Origin: Arthrobacter globiformis NBRC 12137
GTDB taxonomy: Bacteria; Actinomycetota; Actinomycetes; Actinomycetales; Micrococcaceae
NCBI RefSeq assembly: GCF_000238915.1
Contig: NZ_BAEG01000008.1
Location: 1 to 64,000, forward strand
Length of the DNA stretch: 64,000 nt
Reading direction: 5' to 3'
The notes below the pieces were generated by a model that worked only from the letters and a program-made list of their open reading frames with translations, ran no database searches and was not told where the DNA came from. Positions 41,181 to 49,754 of the stretch are shown one piece after another; positions within the stretch are counted from its first letter, which is position 1, and each line of letters opens with the position of its first letter. The position numbers and the translations under genes were made by a program.

Positions 41181-41624
41181 GTGACGCCCGAAGCCCGCGA
41201 CGCAGAACTAACGGCCACCCACACGCCCGGGGAACTGTGGAAGATCACCCTCGGCGAGCTCGACGAGAAGATGGGCGTGAAGATCGTCGAGGAGTCCGTC
41301 GAGCGCGTCGTGGCGACCATGCCGGTGGAGGGGAACCGCCAGTCGTTCGGCCTCCTGCACGGCGGCGCCTCCCTGGCGGTGGGCGAGGCCGTGGGATCAT
41401 GGGCGGCGGTGATCCATGCCAGCACACTGGGCAAGACCGCCGTCGGTGTGGACGTCTCCGCCACGCACCACCGGTCCACCAGAAGCGGCCTCATCACCAT
41501 CACGGCCACCCCCATTCACCTCGGCAGCACCCTGACCACGCACGAAGTGCTGATCACCAACGACGCCGGGCAGCGGCTGTGCACTCTCCGGATCACCAAC
41601 CTGCTGCTTGCCCCGCGGGCTTGA
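41181..41624 (+). CDS. hotdog-fold thioesterase, PaaI/YdiI-like
   Basis: A 147-aa protein with the active-site segment 'RQSFGLLHGGASLAVGEAVG' near residue 55, in which Gln/His and Glu positions match 4-hydroxybenzoyl-CoA/YdiI-type thioesterases (acyl-CoA hydrolysis). It shares the PaaR-type site with paaZ, so it probably removes stalled CoA esters of the pathway. GTG 41181 has GAGGAGA upstream; ATG 41157 is possible. It is a different family branch from the paaI product at 32377. Confidence 0.88.
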   Translation: MTPEARDAELTATHTPGELWKITLGELDEKMGVKIVEESVERVVATMPVEGNRQSFGLLHGGASLAVGEAVGSWAAVIHASTLGKTAVGVDVSATHHRSTRSGLITITATPIHLGSTLTTHEVLITNDAGQRLCTLRITNLLLAPRA

Positions 41625-41726
41625 TGCGGGCCTCAGGCGGGCCTGCCGCGGGCCGCACTGACTGACGCCGCTGCCGGCAGCCGTCCCTTGACCTTCCGCG
41701 GGCCAGCCCCCGGTTAGGCTGATCCA

Positions 41727-42476
41727 GTGATCGAGCTTGGCAGCCTGGCCCCCACCCTGATCGCGGTGGGCCTCCTGATGGCGCTGACAGCCGCCGTCCT
41801 CAGCGGTTTCCGGGTCCCGCACGCCTTCTCGCCGGCCCTTGCCATCCTCCGCGGCGCGGCGCAGCTCGCCGCCGTCAGCCTGATCCTCGGCGCCGTGATC
41901 GCCAGCGCCGAATGGGTGGCCGTGGCCCTGGGGGTCATGTTCACCGTCGCCGCCATTACCGCCGCACGCCGCCTCGCCTGGTCCTGGCACCACCTCGCTG
42001 TTGTGGCCGGCTCGATGGCCGCCGGCATCCTCGCCTCGCTGGTCATCGTGTTCGGCACCGGCGCCATCGAGTTCACCTCCCGCTACGCCCTGGCGATCGG
42101 CGGGATCGTCGTCGGCAATTCGATGGCGATTGCGGGGCTCGCGGGCCGCAGGTTCAACGAGGCCGTGATCGACCGCTGGGACCAGGTGGAGGGCTGGCTC
42201 GCCCTGGGTGCCTCTCCCCGGCAGGCCACCCGCGAGATGGCCCGCAGCGCCGTGTACTCTGCGCTCATTCCCTCAGTGGACCAGACCAAGACGACGGGCC
42301 TGGTCACGCTTCCGGGAGCCTTCGTCGGCGCGATCTTCGGCGGTCTTTCCCCGCTGGAAGCCGGCCGGTTCCAGATCGTGGTGCTGGCCTCGATCATGGC
42401 CGCCGGCTCCGTCACCGCCATCCTGCTCATCGGCCTGCTGGCCCCGGTCCGCGTGCGGCCCGCACCGCTCGCCTAG
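41727..42476 (+). CDS. UPF0014 membrane protein, FetB-like permease
   Basis: A 249-aa protein with seven or so membrane helices. The family signature 'TKTTGLVTLPGAFVGAI' near residue 190 and the 'GNSMAIAGL' helix near 130 are present. In E. coli FetB is the permease of an iron or metal efflux system with ATPase FetA; no ATPase gene is adjacent here. The start is GTG with a weak ribosome site. Exporter of metal is inferred from the family. Confidence 0.9.
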   Translation: MIELGSLAPTLIAVGLLMALTAAVLSGFRVPHAFSPALAILRGAAQLAAVSLILGAVIASAEWVAVALGVMFTVAAITAARRLAWSWHHLAVVAGSMAAGILASLVIVFGTGAIEFTSRYALAIGGIVVGNSMAIAGLAGRRFNEAVIDRWDQVEGWLALGASPRQATREMARSAVYSALIPSVDQTKTTGLVTLPGAFVGAIFGGLSPLEAGRFQIVVLASIMAAGSVTAILLIGLLAPVRVRPAPLA

Positions 42477-42654
42477 GAGGCTGCAGTCCGGCGTTCGACG
42501 GCGGGCCTCCCCGGGTGCCACCGCTCGCCCCCGTCCCGTTGCCGCACAGTCCCGTTGACATTGCCCCGGGCGCTTTATACTCTGGCCGCTCCGGACCAGA
42601 GGCAGCGGCGCTGCTGGACCGGGCCCTCATTGTCCGCCTCCGGCAGGTGCAATC

Positions 42655-43983
42655 ATGAGCACACGTACCACAAGGGCCGCCGCCGCGATGGTGGCTTTCC
42701 TCTTGGCGGTCCTGCTGGTGGGCTGTGTCTCCACGACGGCCCCTTCGACGCCGTCCACCCACTACTACGTGAGCGCTGAGGGCAGCGACACCAACTCCGG
42801 GACGTCCCCCGACTCGCCCTGGCAGTCGCTGATGAAAGTCAACGAAACGGCCTTCAAACCCGGTGAGTCCCTCAGTTTCCGCAGGGGTGACGAGTGGATC
42901 GGCAACGTCGTTTTGGACGAAAGCGGAACGCCGTCGTCGGCCATCAGGCTGAACAGCTACGGAAACGGGGCACTGCCGACCATAACCAGCGGAGAGGGCG
43001 GAAACTGCCTCCGGTTGATCGGCAGCTACATCGAGGTGGACGGACTGCGGGCCCTGAACTGCGGGTACGCGGGCTTCAACGTGTACGGCGACCACGTGGT
43101 GGTGAAGAATTCCGAGGCCTCGGACAACACCGCCGGAATCAAAGTGGGCACGGGCTCCGACTTCGGCAAATACTTCAACAATGTCCTGACGGACAACAAC
43201 GTCATGAACGTCAACACGCCCGGAGACCAGTGCGGTACTCCGGACGCGGCCAACTGCACCGACGATTCGGGCGCGTTCGGCGTGCTGATCAACGGCAACG
43301 ACAACGAGTTCTCCGGCAACACCGTCACCGGTTCCACCGCTTCCTCCTACGACTTCAGCCGGGACGGAAGCGCTTTCGAGGTGTACAACGGCAGCCGCAA
43401 CAACATCCACCACAACAAGGCCATCGACAACAACGTGTTTTCCGAGATCGGGCGCTCCGACGGAGCAGCCGACGGCAACGTTTTCCGCTACAACCTGATC
43501 CGGTCCTCATGCGGCGCAGAATGCGCCGAGGCCGCCGGCCTGATCCTCCGCGGCCCGGGCACACGGTTCGGCCCCACAAACAGCACCACCTTCGAATTCA
43601 ACACGGTATGGCTCAACGGCAGCCATTCACGCGGCGTCGTTTGCCACGCATCCTGCCCCTCATCGACCGTCATCCGCGCCAACATCCTCGTGGCCGTGCG
43701 CGACGCCCTGTGGATGGACGGATCCGGCTGGACGGAGCAGTCCAACGTCGTCAACGGTCCCAGCAACGTCCCTCTGGACGACAGTTCGACGACGGCCCCC
43801 GCAGAGTTCGTCAATCCCCCGGAAGACCTCCACCTCGCCGGCGGCAGCCCGGCCATAGACCGCGCCGGCAGCAGCCCGTCCGAAGTGGACCTTGACCAGG
43901 CGTCTGTGCCGCAGAACGGTCAATGCTCAGGATCCGGACAGGCCGACGCCGGCGCTTACGAATATAAGCCGGCCAACTGTTAG
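42655..43983 (+). CDS. right-handed beta-helix lipoprotein
   Basis: A 442-aa lipoprotein: hydrophobic start and lipobox Val-Gly-Cys (Cys24), then a DUF1565-like start ('YYVSAEGSDTNSGTSPDSPWQSL') and a parallel beta-helix with many Asn-rich turns ('NVYGDHVVVKNSEASDN', 'NNIHHNKAIDNN'). Such proteins bind or cut polysaccharides (pectate lyase-like), but the catalytic residues are not certain. It lies alone between a permease and the ABM gene. Cysteine pairs may form disulfides outside the cell. Confidence 0.85.
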   Translation: MSTRTTRAAAAMVAFLLAVLLVGCVSTTAPSTPSTHYYVSAEGSDTNSGTSPDSPWQSLMKVNETAFKPGESLSFRRGDEWIGNVVLDESGTPSSAIRLNSYGNGALPTITSGEGGNCLRLIGSYIEVDGLRALNCGYAGFNVYGDHVVVKNSEASDNTAGIKVGTGSDFGKYFNNVLTDNNVMNVNTPGDQCGTPDAANCTDDSGAFGVLINGNDNEFSGNTVTGSTASSYDFSRDGSAFEVYNGSRNNIHHNKAIDNNVFSEIGRSDGAADGNVFRYNLIRSSCGAECAEAAGLILRGPGTRFGPTNSTTFEFNTVWLNGSHSRGVVCHASCPSSTVIRANILVAVRDALWMDGSGWTEQSNVVNGPSNVPLDDSSTTAPAEFVNPPEDLHLAGGSPAIDRAGSSPSEVDLDQASVPQNGQCSGSGQADAGAYEYKPANC

Positions 43984-44053
43984 CATCTTCCGCCCGCCGC
44001 GGCACGGGAAGATAATCAGGTATCCGCTCTGCACACCAATGGAGGTGGTGGAT

Positions 44054-44350
44054 GTGTCTGTGTACACGTTGGGCATCTGGCTCGTGAAGCCCGGCCACGA
44101 GGACGACTTCGTGAAGGCCTGGAAGGACATGGCCGACCGAACCCACAAGGATTATCCGGGCGGGCGAGGCCTGCTGATGCGTGACCGCGACGTGCCTAAC
44201 CGCTTCATCAGTACGGGGCCCTGGGCGTCTCTCGAGCAGGTTGAACAGTGGCGCGCCTCGGCGGCGTTCACCGAGGGCCTCGCGTCTGTCCGCGACATCA
44301 TCGAGCACTTCGAGCCGCACACCCTGGACGAAGCCGCCACCATCGGCTAG
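44054..44350 (+). CDS. antibiotic biosynthesis monooxygenase (ABM) domain protein
   Basis: A 98-aa dimeric ferredoxin-like ABM protein: a first strand 'YTLGIWLVKPGHEDDFVKAWKDMADRT', then 'RGLLMRDRDVPNRFISTGPWASLEQVEQWR'. The family includes monooxygenases and haem oxygenases that need no cofactor; the substrate is unknown. GTG 44054 is eight bases from GGAGG and is preferred over ATG 44039. Its stop codon overlaps the stop of the convergent protease gene. Confidence 0.82.
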   Translation: MSVYTLGIWLVKPGHEDDFVKAWKDMADRTHKDYPGGRGLLMRDRDVPNRFISTGPWASLEQVEQWRASAAFTEGLASVRDIIEHFEPHTLDEAATIG

Positions 44351-46374
44351 CGCCTGCCGCCGCGCCGGACGACTAGGAGCAACAAGACGCCGAGCAGCAG
44401 AGCAACTCCCGCCCCGGCAACAGCGGTGGCCAGGCCCGAAACCCCCGTGTCGGCGAGCCGCAGCGGCGCCGCATCCTGGTCCGGAAATGCCGCGCCATCC
44501 GGTCCTGCAGCCGCGGAGGGGCCGGCGGCAGGAAGCGCCGCCACCATCGACGGCTCCGGCGCGGGCGTCAGCACCACAGGCCCGGCGCCCTGCGCCGAGG
44601 CCGGCGGGGACGCGGCCGGGGACCCGCCGGCGCCTGGCGTACCGGTGCCGGAACCGCCCGGCGCAGGCACCGCGGGCTTCGGCACGGTGGGCTTCGGCAC
44701 GGTGCTGAAGGTGCTCGGCTCGGAGCGGCTGAAGCCGTTCATCGTCTGGGCCGTGAACCCCGTGCCGGAGCCGGGCGCGCTGAAGGTCCAGTTGCCCGTG
44801 GCGTCCACGTCCACGCCGAACGGTTCGCTGCCCGGGAACGTCACCCGGACCTGGGTTCCCGCCGGAACGTCGGTGGCCGGGTCCGTGGCCAGCCGCCCTG
44901 TGATCCGCTGCCCCGGAGCTATCGGCCCTGCCGGAAGGGACCCGGCCAGGACGGGCCTGTTCAGGAACAGCCGCAGCTGCACGCCCTGCAGGACTGACAT
45001 CGAATCCTCCAGCGTCGCGGCAACCGCGAAGTTCTCTGTGGAGTCGCTGGAGTTTCCCGCGGAGTGCGTGCCCACGGCGTAGTTCCCGCTGATCCATGGC
45101 CCGCCGGAATCACCGCCGCTGGATTGCACGGACGTGGAGAGGAATCCGCTGAAGGAGCGCAGGTCGGCAGGGTCCCCCGAGCCTCCGCCCACGATGTAGA
45201 TCCCCACCTCGTCCACGGTGCCGCATGACCATCCGGCGGTCCGCCCGGAACGGCAAACGGCCTGGCCCACAAACGGCGACGTCATCCCCACGATCTTCAC
45301 GGAGCCGGTCCCGAGGCTGGTGGCGTCCTCCCATGTGGTGGTGGCCGGGAGCGGGTCGAGGTCCGCGCGGATGGAGTCGATGACGGCGATGTCGTTCCCC
45401 GGGGTGCCGGGATTCTCCGGGTCCGCGACCCTCGAGTTCCCGGGGCCGCCAAACTGGCTGACGCCGAAGGTCCCGAGTTCCCCGGTGACCGCGTTTTCGG
45501 CCGCGAATCCTCCGGCCGGATCCCCGGCCGGCAGGGTCACCTCGGCGAGCCGCGCGGCTCCGTCGTCGGCACAGTGACCGGCAGTGAGGACCACAGGCTT
45601 GCCGTCGGCGCTGAACGCGCTGAAGCCGGCGGAACAGACCACCCCGCCGTCGATCCGGTACCCCTGTCCGCCGAAGAAGTCCTCCTCCGGGGCCAGAGGT
45701 TCGCCGGTCTCGAGGACCACGTTGGCATACTGCTCCACGAATTCCGACGGCGACAGACGCCCGCCGCTCCCCGCGTCCGCCGACGCCGGAGCCGGGGTTG
45801 GGTTGGGCGTGGGACCGGCGCCGTTTTCTTGGGTGCCGTCCGCTGCTGTTGCGGGCTGCGGCTCCGCTTGTGGCTCGTTCACCCCGCCCGTGCGGATGAT
45901 GAACCTGCCGTCCGCCTCGGCCACGGCCTGCAGCCCCGCGGGTCCCACCTCACGCAGGTACGCCCGGTAAAGCTGCTCGACGCTCGCGGCACGAAGGTCA
46001 TTCCCGGATCGCCCCGCCGCGGCGTCCCCGGCGCCTTGTTCCGGGGCGGCTGGCGCAGGGGCAGCGGGCGTTTCCGGAACGGCACTTTCCGCGGCCGCCC
46101 GTTTTCCTTGCTCTCCTGCGGCGTTGAATTCCTCCAGTGTCATGCCCAGGTCGCGTGCAACGGCTTCGGCAAGGCCCGCCTCCGAGGCGCCGGCCGCCGG
46201 GTCCGGAGCCGGGGACGGCACCGCCGGCGGGGCGACCGCACCGTCGGCCTCCGCCGTCGTCGTCGTTTCCAAGGCAGCGTAAGCGGGTGCTGGAGCGAGC
46301 GGGGCGCCCAGCGCTACCGCCGCTGCCAGGGCGAGCGCGCGCCGGAGCGCCCGGCCGGAAGCGGGAGAGATCAC
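44347..46374 (-). CDS. secreted trypsin-like serine protease with LAxTG-like anchor
   Basis: A 675-aa exported protein. Signal peptide to about residue 33, a pro-region to about 190, then an S1E-type chymotrypsin-like domain with His267 in Thr-Ala-Gly-His-Cys, an Asp in 'DIAVIDSI' and Ser423 in Gly-Gly-Asp-Ser-Gly-Gly. A beta-sandwich-like region follows, then Pro/Gly/Ala linker, Leu-Ala-Asp-Thr-Gly, one membrane helix and a basic tail, as for a sortase-anchored surface protein (LAxTG fits class E sortases). It shares a GTGA overlap with the phosphatase gene upstream. Streptogrisin-like; substrates unknown. Confidence 0.9.
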   Translation of the reverse strand: MISPASGRALRRALALAAAVALGAPLAPAPAYAALETTTTAEADGAVAPPAVPSPAPDPAAGASEAGLAEAVARDLGMTLEEFNAAGEQGKRAAAESAVPETPAAPAPAAPEQGAGDAAAGRSGNDLRAASVEQLYRAYLREVGPAGLQAVAEADGRFIIRTGGVNEPQAEPQPATAADGTQENGAGPTPNPTPAPASADAGSGGRLSPSEFVEQYANVVLETGEPLAPEEDFFGGQGYRIDGGVVCSAGFSAFSADGKPVVLTAGHCADDGAARLAEVTLPAGDPAGGFAAENAVTGELGTFGVSQFGGPGNSRVADPENPGTPGNDIAVIDSIRADLDPLPATTTWEDATSLGTGSVKIVGMTSPFVGQAVCRSGRTAGWSCGTVDEVGIYIVGGGSGDPADLRSFSGFLSTSVQSSGGDSGGPWISGNYAVGTHSAGNSSDSTENFAVAATLEDSMSVLQGVQLRLFLNRPVLAGSLPAGPIAPGQRITGRLATDPATDVPAGTQVRVTFPGSEPFGVDVDATGNWTFSAPGSGTGFTAQTMNGFSRSEPSTFSTVPKPTVPKPAVPAPGGSGTGTPGAGGSPAASPPASAQGAGPVVLTPAPEPSMVAALPAAGPSAAAGPDGAAFPDQDAAPLRLADTGVSGLATAVAGAGVALLLGVLLLLVVRRGGRR

Positions 46375-47123
46375 AGGGCAACCCTGGCGTCGAGGGCGGC
46401 CAGGACTGCTTCCAGCTCCGGCTCCGTAACCCCGTTCCGCAGCAGGAATTCCCGCGTCCTGAGCTGCCGCACGAAGTCCAGAACCCGCGCCCCGCGCGTC
46501 TCCAGGAGGGGGGACAGGGTTTCCTCGTCGAGGTAGCGTTCATGCGGATGCGGCGGCCACATGGTCCGGTGGCGTTCGTTGATGCTGCGCATGGCAGCCT
46601 GATAGCTGGCCACGATCTCGGAATCACTCGCGCCGGCAAGGTCCTGGAGCATGGCCGCGATCATGCCGCTGCGGTCCCTGCCGGCGGAGCAATGGATCAC
46701 GACGCCCCCTGGTGCGGCAGCCACGGCCTTGAACACGGCGGCCAGCCTGTCCGGAAAGAGGCGGGCGTTGGCGGGATAGTGTGCGGGATCGTTCAGGTAG
46801 GGGTCGCACAGGGCTTTGAACTCAGGGTTTTCCGGATCTTCGGTGGGTGCCAGGACGACGTCGAACGCGGCGAGTGCTTCGCCCACGTCCGGATCGGTGG
46901 GCCGGCGCTGCCGTTCGCCGGGATTCCGGAGGTCAATGATCGTGCGGATGCCGTCGCTGTACGCTTCCTTCCAGCCTGCCTCCGTGAGCCATTCCCGCCG
47001 CCCCATCCGGTAGACAGAGCCGGCCACAAGCCAGGCGTTCACCGCCCCGTCCCAGCCGATTTGTCCCCTCGCATTCACGGAGCCAGCTAACCACACCTGC
47101 CCCGGCGGACGCACGGGGTACAC
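46371..47123 (-). CDS. tyrosine phosphatase, MptpB-like
   Basis: A 250-aa dual-specificity-like phosphatase with the loop His-Cys-Ser-Ala-Gly-Arg-Asp-Arg-Ser-Gly (Cys145, Arg151) and the N-terminal Arg-Asn-Pro-Gly-Glu loop. This active-site variant is the PF13350 type found in secreted actinobacterial phosphatases; some act on phosphoinositides. There is no signal peptide. It is the first gene of a coupled pair with the surface protease, by a 4-base overlap. Confidence 0.9.
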   Translation of the reverse strand: MYPVRPPGQVWLAGSVNARGQIGWDGAVNAWLVAGSVYRMGRREWLTEAGWKEAYSDGIRTIIDLRNPGERQRRPTDPDVGEALAAFDVVLAPTEDPENPEFKALCDPYLNDPAHYPANARLFPDRLAAVFKAVAAAPGGVVIHCSAGRDRSGMIAAMLQDLAGASDSEIVASYQAAMRSINERHRTMWPPHPHERYLDEETLSPLLETRGARVLDFVRQLRTREFLLRNGVTEPELEAVLAALDARVAL

Positions 47124-47206
47124 GGCAGGTAGTGCCAGACCACCCGGCAGAAAAACGAGTACAGAGTGCCGCCATCCGGGCCCTTCGGCGGGAGTACTCT
47201 AGGGCG

Positions 47207-47254
47207 ATGAGCGCCATTGCCCGGCCTCAGCGAACATATGGGGGTTTGTCATGA
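47207..47254 (+). CDS. possible 15-codon upstream frame
   Basis: ATG 47207 with AGGG close upstream opens a 15-codon frame that ends ATGA over the start of the SGNH hydrolase gene. It could couple translation of that gene. Evidence is limited to the overlap. Confidence 0.22.
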   Translation: MSAIARPQRTYGGLS

Positions 47255-48102
47255 CAGCCACACAGCCTTTGCGACGGCGAACCGTCCGCCTTGCCGGTGT
47301 CCTCGCGGCGCTGGCCCTCGCCGGCCTGACTGCAGCCCCGGCGTCCGCGGACCGGTTCGATTCCTACGTCGCATTGGGAGATTCCTATGCCGCGGGCCAA
47401 GGCACAGGCCAATATGCGGACACCTGTTTCAGGAGCGGCCAAGGCTATCCGGCGTTGCTGGACGCGGCGCGCAAGGTCAGCCTGACCGGGAATGAGGCCT
47501 GCAGCGGCGCCACTACACGCACCGTGCGGGCAGACCAGATCCCGTCGCTGGGCAAGAAGGTGGACCTGGTGACCGTCACCGCCGGTGGCAATGACCTGGA
47601 CTCCGTCGGCGCACTGGTGGTCTGTTCGCAGGATCCCGGTCCGGCGTGCACGTCTGCCCTGGCGCAACGCGCCGCCGTCCTGCAGACCGCCCTCAACACC
47701 CCGGCGGCCAGCCCGTTCTTCCAGGATCTTCTGGCAATGCTGAAGGAGGTCACGGCGAAGGCACCGCGTGCAGACGTCTACGTAACCGGGTACCCGCTGC
47801 TGTTCGAGCCCGGCGCCGGCCCGGCAGCTGATCCAATCAACGGGCTGACGCAGCAGTTGAACGCCGTCATTGCCAAGGCAGCACGGGCAGCGGATGGAGG
47901 ACGCTCAAAGGTTACTTACGTGGATGTGTCCCGCGCGTTCGCCGGCCACGGAATAGGCTCCGCACAGCCGTGGATCGTGGGCCTGCCGCCGCTCTGCACG
48001 GCCTCCGCCACCTGCGGAGCCTCGTCCGCGGACGTCTTCCACCCTACGGCTGACGGCTACGCCCAGGGCTACGCCGCCTCCATCAGGGCGGCCCTTGACT
48101 AG
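47251..48102 (+). CDS. secreted SGNH/GDSL hydrolase
   Basis: A 283-aa exported esterase/lipase. Sec signal peptide with Arg-Arg-Arg and cleavage near Ala-Ser-Ala (residue 33). The SGNH blocks are Gly-Asp-Ser-Tyr (Ser45), Gly-Gly-Asn-Asp (near 113) and Asp-Val-Phe-His-Pro-Thr (near 262) so the catalytic site is whole. Six cysteines probably make disulfides, as in Streptomyces lipases of this family. It may act on lipids or acetylated sugars. GGGGG precedes the ATG. Confidence 0.92.
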   Translation: MTATQPLRRRTVRLAGVLAALALAGLTAAPASADRFDSYVALGDSYAAGQGTGQYADTCFRSGQGYPALLDAARKVSLTGNEACSGATTRTVRADQIPSLGKKVDLVTVTAGGNDLDSVGALVVCSQDPGPACTSALAQRAAVLQTALNTPAASPFFQDLLAMLKEVTAKAPRADVYVTGYPLLFEPGAGPAADPINGLTQQLNAVIAKAARAADGGRSKVTYVDVSRAFAGHGIGSAQPWIVGLPPLCTASATCGASSADVFHPTADGYAQGYAASIRAALD

Positions 48103-48186
48103 CCACCGGGCTCCACGCGGGACTGTCCGCCGGGCTGGCCTCCTCAGCACGGTGTGCCCCGCGACCCGCGTGGCTAGGCTGGTGTC

Positions 48187-48618
48187 ATGATCACAGTCGC
48201 AGGCACTGTTGCTTCGTCCCTGCCGGCGCGGACTGCGTTCGCTTACCTGTCCGCGTTCGAACACACCAGCGAGTGGGACCCGGGCACTGCGGTAATGGAC
48301 AAGCTGACCGAGGGTCCTGTCGCCGTCGGCCACCGCTACCATGCCGAAGCGCTGTTCCGGGACAAGCGCCAGCCCATCGAGTACGAAGTCATCGAACTGT
48401 TCGACAACCACATCAAGCTCCGTGGCGAACACCGGAACCTCGTGGCCTTTGACTCGATCGACGTGCGGTCGCTCAGCTCCGGCTCCGAAGTCCTGTACAC
48501 CGCCCAGTTCAGCATCAACTGGCCCTACAAGCTGCTGCAGCCGTTCCTCAAGCCGCAGTTCATGAAGCTTCGTGATCCGGCCCTGAACGGGCTCCGGCAG
48601 AAACTCGAATCCCTGTAA
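48187..48618 (+). CDS. SRPBCC/polyketide cyclase-like protein
   Basis: A 143-aa START-fold (SRPBCC) protein: first strand and helix '[27 protein letters not shown]', long C-terminal helix '[22 protein letters not shown]'. Proteins of this fold bind hydrophobic ligands in a deep pocket; many actinobacterial members have no known ligand. It is followed by the DUF6480 gene. The ribosome site is weak. Confidence 0.85.
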   Translation: MITVAGTVASSLPARTAFAYLSAFEHTSEWDPGTAVMDKLTEGPVAVGHRYHAEALFRDKRQPIEYEVIELFDNHIKLRGEHRNLVAFDSIDVRSLSSGSEVLYTAQFSINWPYKLLQPFLKPQFMKLRDPALNGLRQKLESL

Positions 48619-48647
48619 CCGTCTGCAATCCAGTACAGGAGGACTCC

Positions 48648-48878
48648 ATGAGCGGCCAGAACCCAGACCCACTTGAAGACCACCTCACCGGGCTGGAACC
48701 CGGTGGCGGGGTCCCGCCGGGGGAAACACCGCCCGCTGAAAGCTCTACCGGCGGACCACAGGGGCACGGCGAGGGAGGGCCGCCACGGGGGACCCAGGTG
48801 GCCGTGCTGGTGGCTATCGGCATTGTGGTGCTGCTGTGCCTGCTGTTCTTCGTCGGCTACATCGTCGGCCTGCTGTAG
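48648..48878 (+). CDS. DUF6480 small membrane protein
   Basis: A 76-aa product with the family start '[29 protein letters not shown]', a Gly/Pro-rich cytoplasmic segment and one C-terminal membrane helix. Function is unknown; the family is widespread in actinobacteria. GGAGG precedes the ATG. It lies on the same strand 29 bases behind the SRPBCC gene and convergent with paaH. Confidence 0.8.
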   Translation: MSGQNPDPLEDHLTGLEPGGGVPPGETPPAESSTGGPQGHGEGGPPRGTQVAVLVAIGIVVLLCLLFFVGYIVGLL

Positions 48879-48899
48879 GCGCGCCCGGGCGTCGGCGGG

Positions 48900-49754
48900 T
48901 CAGTCGGTCCAGTCGAAGAAGCCCTTGCCGGTCTTGCGGCCCAGTTCGCCGCGGGCCACCTTGTCCCTGAGGATCTGCGGCGGCGCGAAGCGCTCCCCCA
49001 GCGTCGAGTGCAGGTATTCGGCGATGCCCAGGCGGACGTCCAGACCCACAATATCGGTGGTCTTCAGCGGGCCGGTGGGATGCTTGTAGCCCAGCACCAT
49101 GGCGGCGTCGATGTCCTCCGCGGAAGCCACGCCCTCCTCCACCATGCGCATCGCCTCCAGCGCAATTGCCACCCCCAGCCGCGAGGACGCGAACCCCGGG
49201 GCATCCTTGACGACGACGGCGGTCTTACCCAGCGCTTCCGTCCAGCCTTTCGCTGCGGCCGCCAGCTCGGGTGCGGTCTCCTTGGCCACCACCACCTCGA
49301 TCAGCGTGGAGGCGGGCACGGGATTGAAGAAGTGCAGCCCCACGAAGTCTGCCGGCCGCTGCAGCTGGGCGGCGAGATCGGTGACCGAGAGCGAGGACGT
49401 GTTGGAGGCGAGGAACGCCCCGGGCGCCAGCTGCTCCTCCACGGCCTTCAGGGCGCTGACCTTCAGCTCGAAGTCCTCCGGTACCGCCTCGACCACGAGG
49501 CCGCAGCCGGCGAAGGCCGAGTAATCGGTGGACGTGCTGAACCGGGCCAGGACGTCCTCCGGGGATCCGTCGAGAAGTCCGCGGGAAGCGGACTTGGCCA
49601 CGGCATCGGCGACCCGGGCGCGTGCGCCGGCGGCAGCGTCGTCGTCGCGCTCCACCACAACGACAGTGGCGCCGTTGATGAGGAAGGCGTGGGCGATTCC
49701 TGCGCCCATCCGGCCGCCGCCGAGGACTCCGACGTTCTGGGGAATGGCGGTCAT
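48900..49754 (-). CDS. paaH: 3-hydroxyacyl-CoA dehydrogenase (PaaH type)
   Basis: A 284-aa enzyme with the NAD loop 'VGVLGGGRMGAGIAHAF' near residue 8, the catalytic His in 'FVGLHFFNPVP' and the Lys-His-Pro-Thr-Gly-Pro segment. It oxidises 3-hydroxyadipyl-CoA to 3-oxoadipyl-CoA at the end of phenylacetate breakdown. Short single-domain form, as expected for PaaH/FadB-like. It is coupled to the hydratase by an ATGA overlap and is last in paaJFH. Confidence 0.94.
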   Translation of the reverse strand: MTAIPQNVGVLGGGRMGAGIAHAFLINGATVVVVERDDDAAAGARARVADAVAKSASRGLLDGSPEDVLARFSTSTDYSAFAGCGLVVEAVPEDFELKVSALKAVEEQLAPGAFLASNTSSLSVTDLAAQLQRPADFVGLHFFNPVPASTLIEVVVAKETAPELAAAAKGWTEALGKTAVVVKDAPGFASSRLGVAIALEAMRMVEEGVASAEDIDAAMVLGYKHPTGPLKTTDIVGLDVRLGIAEYLHSTLGERFAPPQILRDKVARGELGRKTGKGFFDWTD

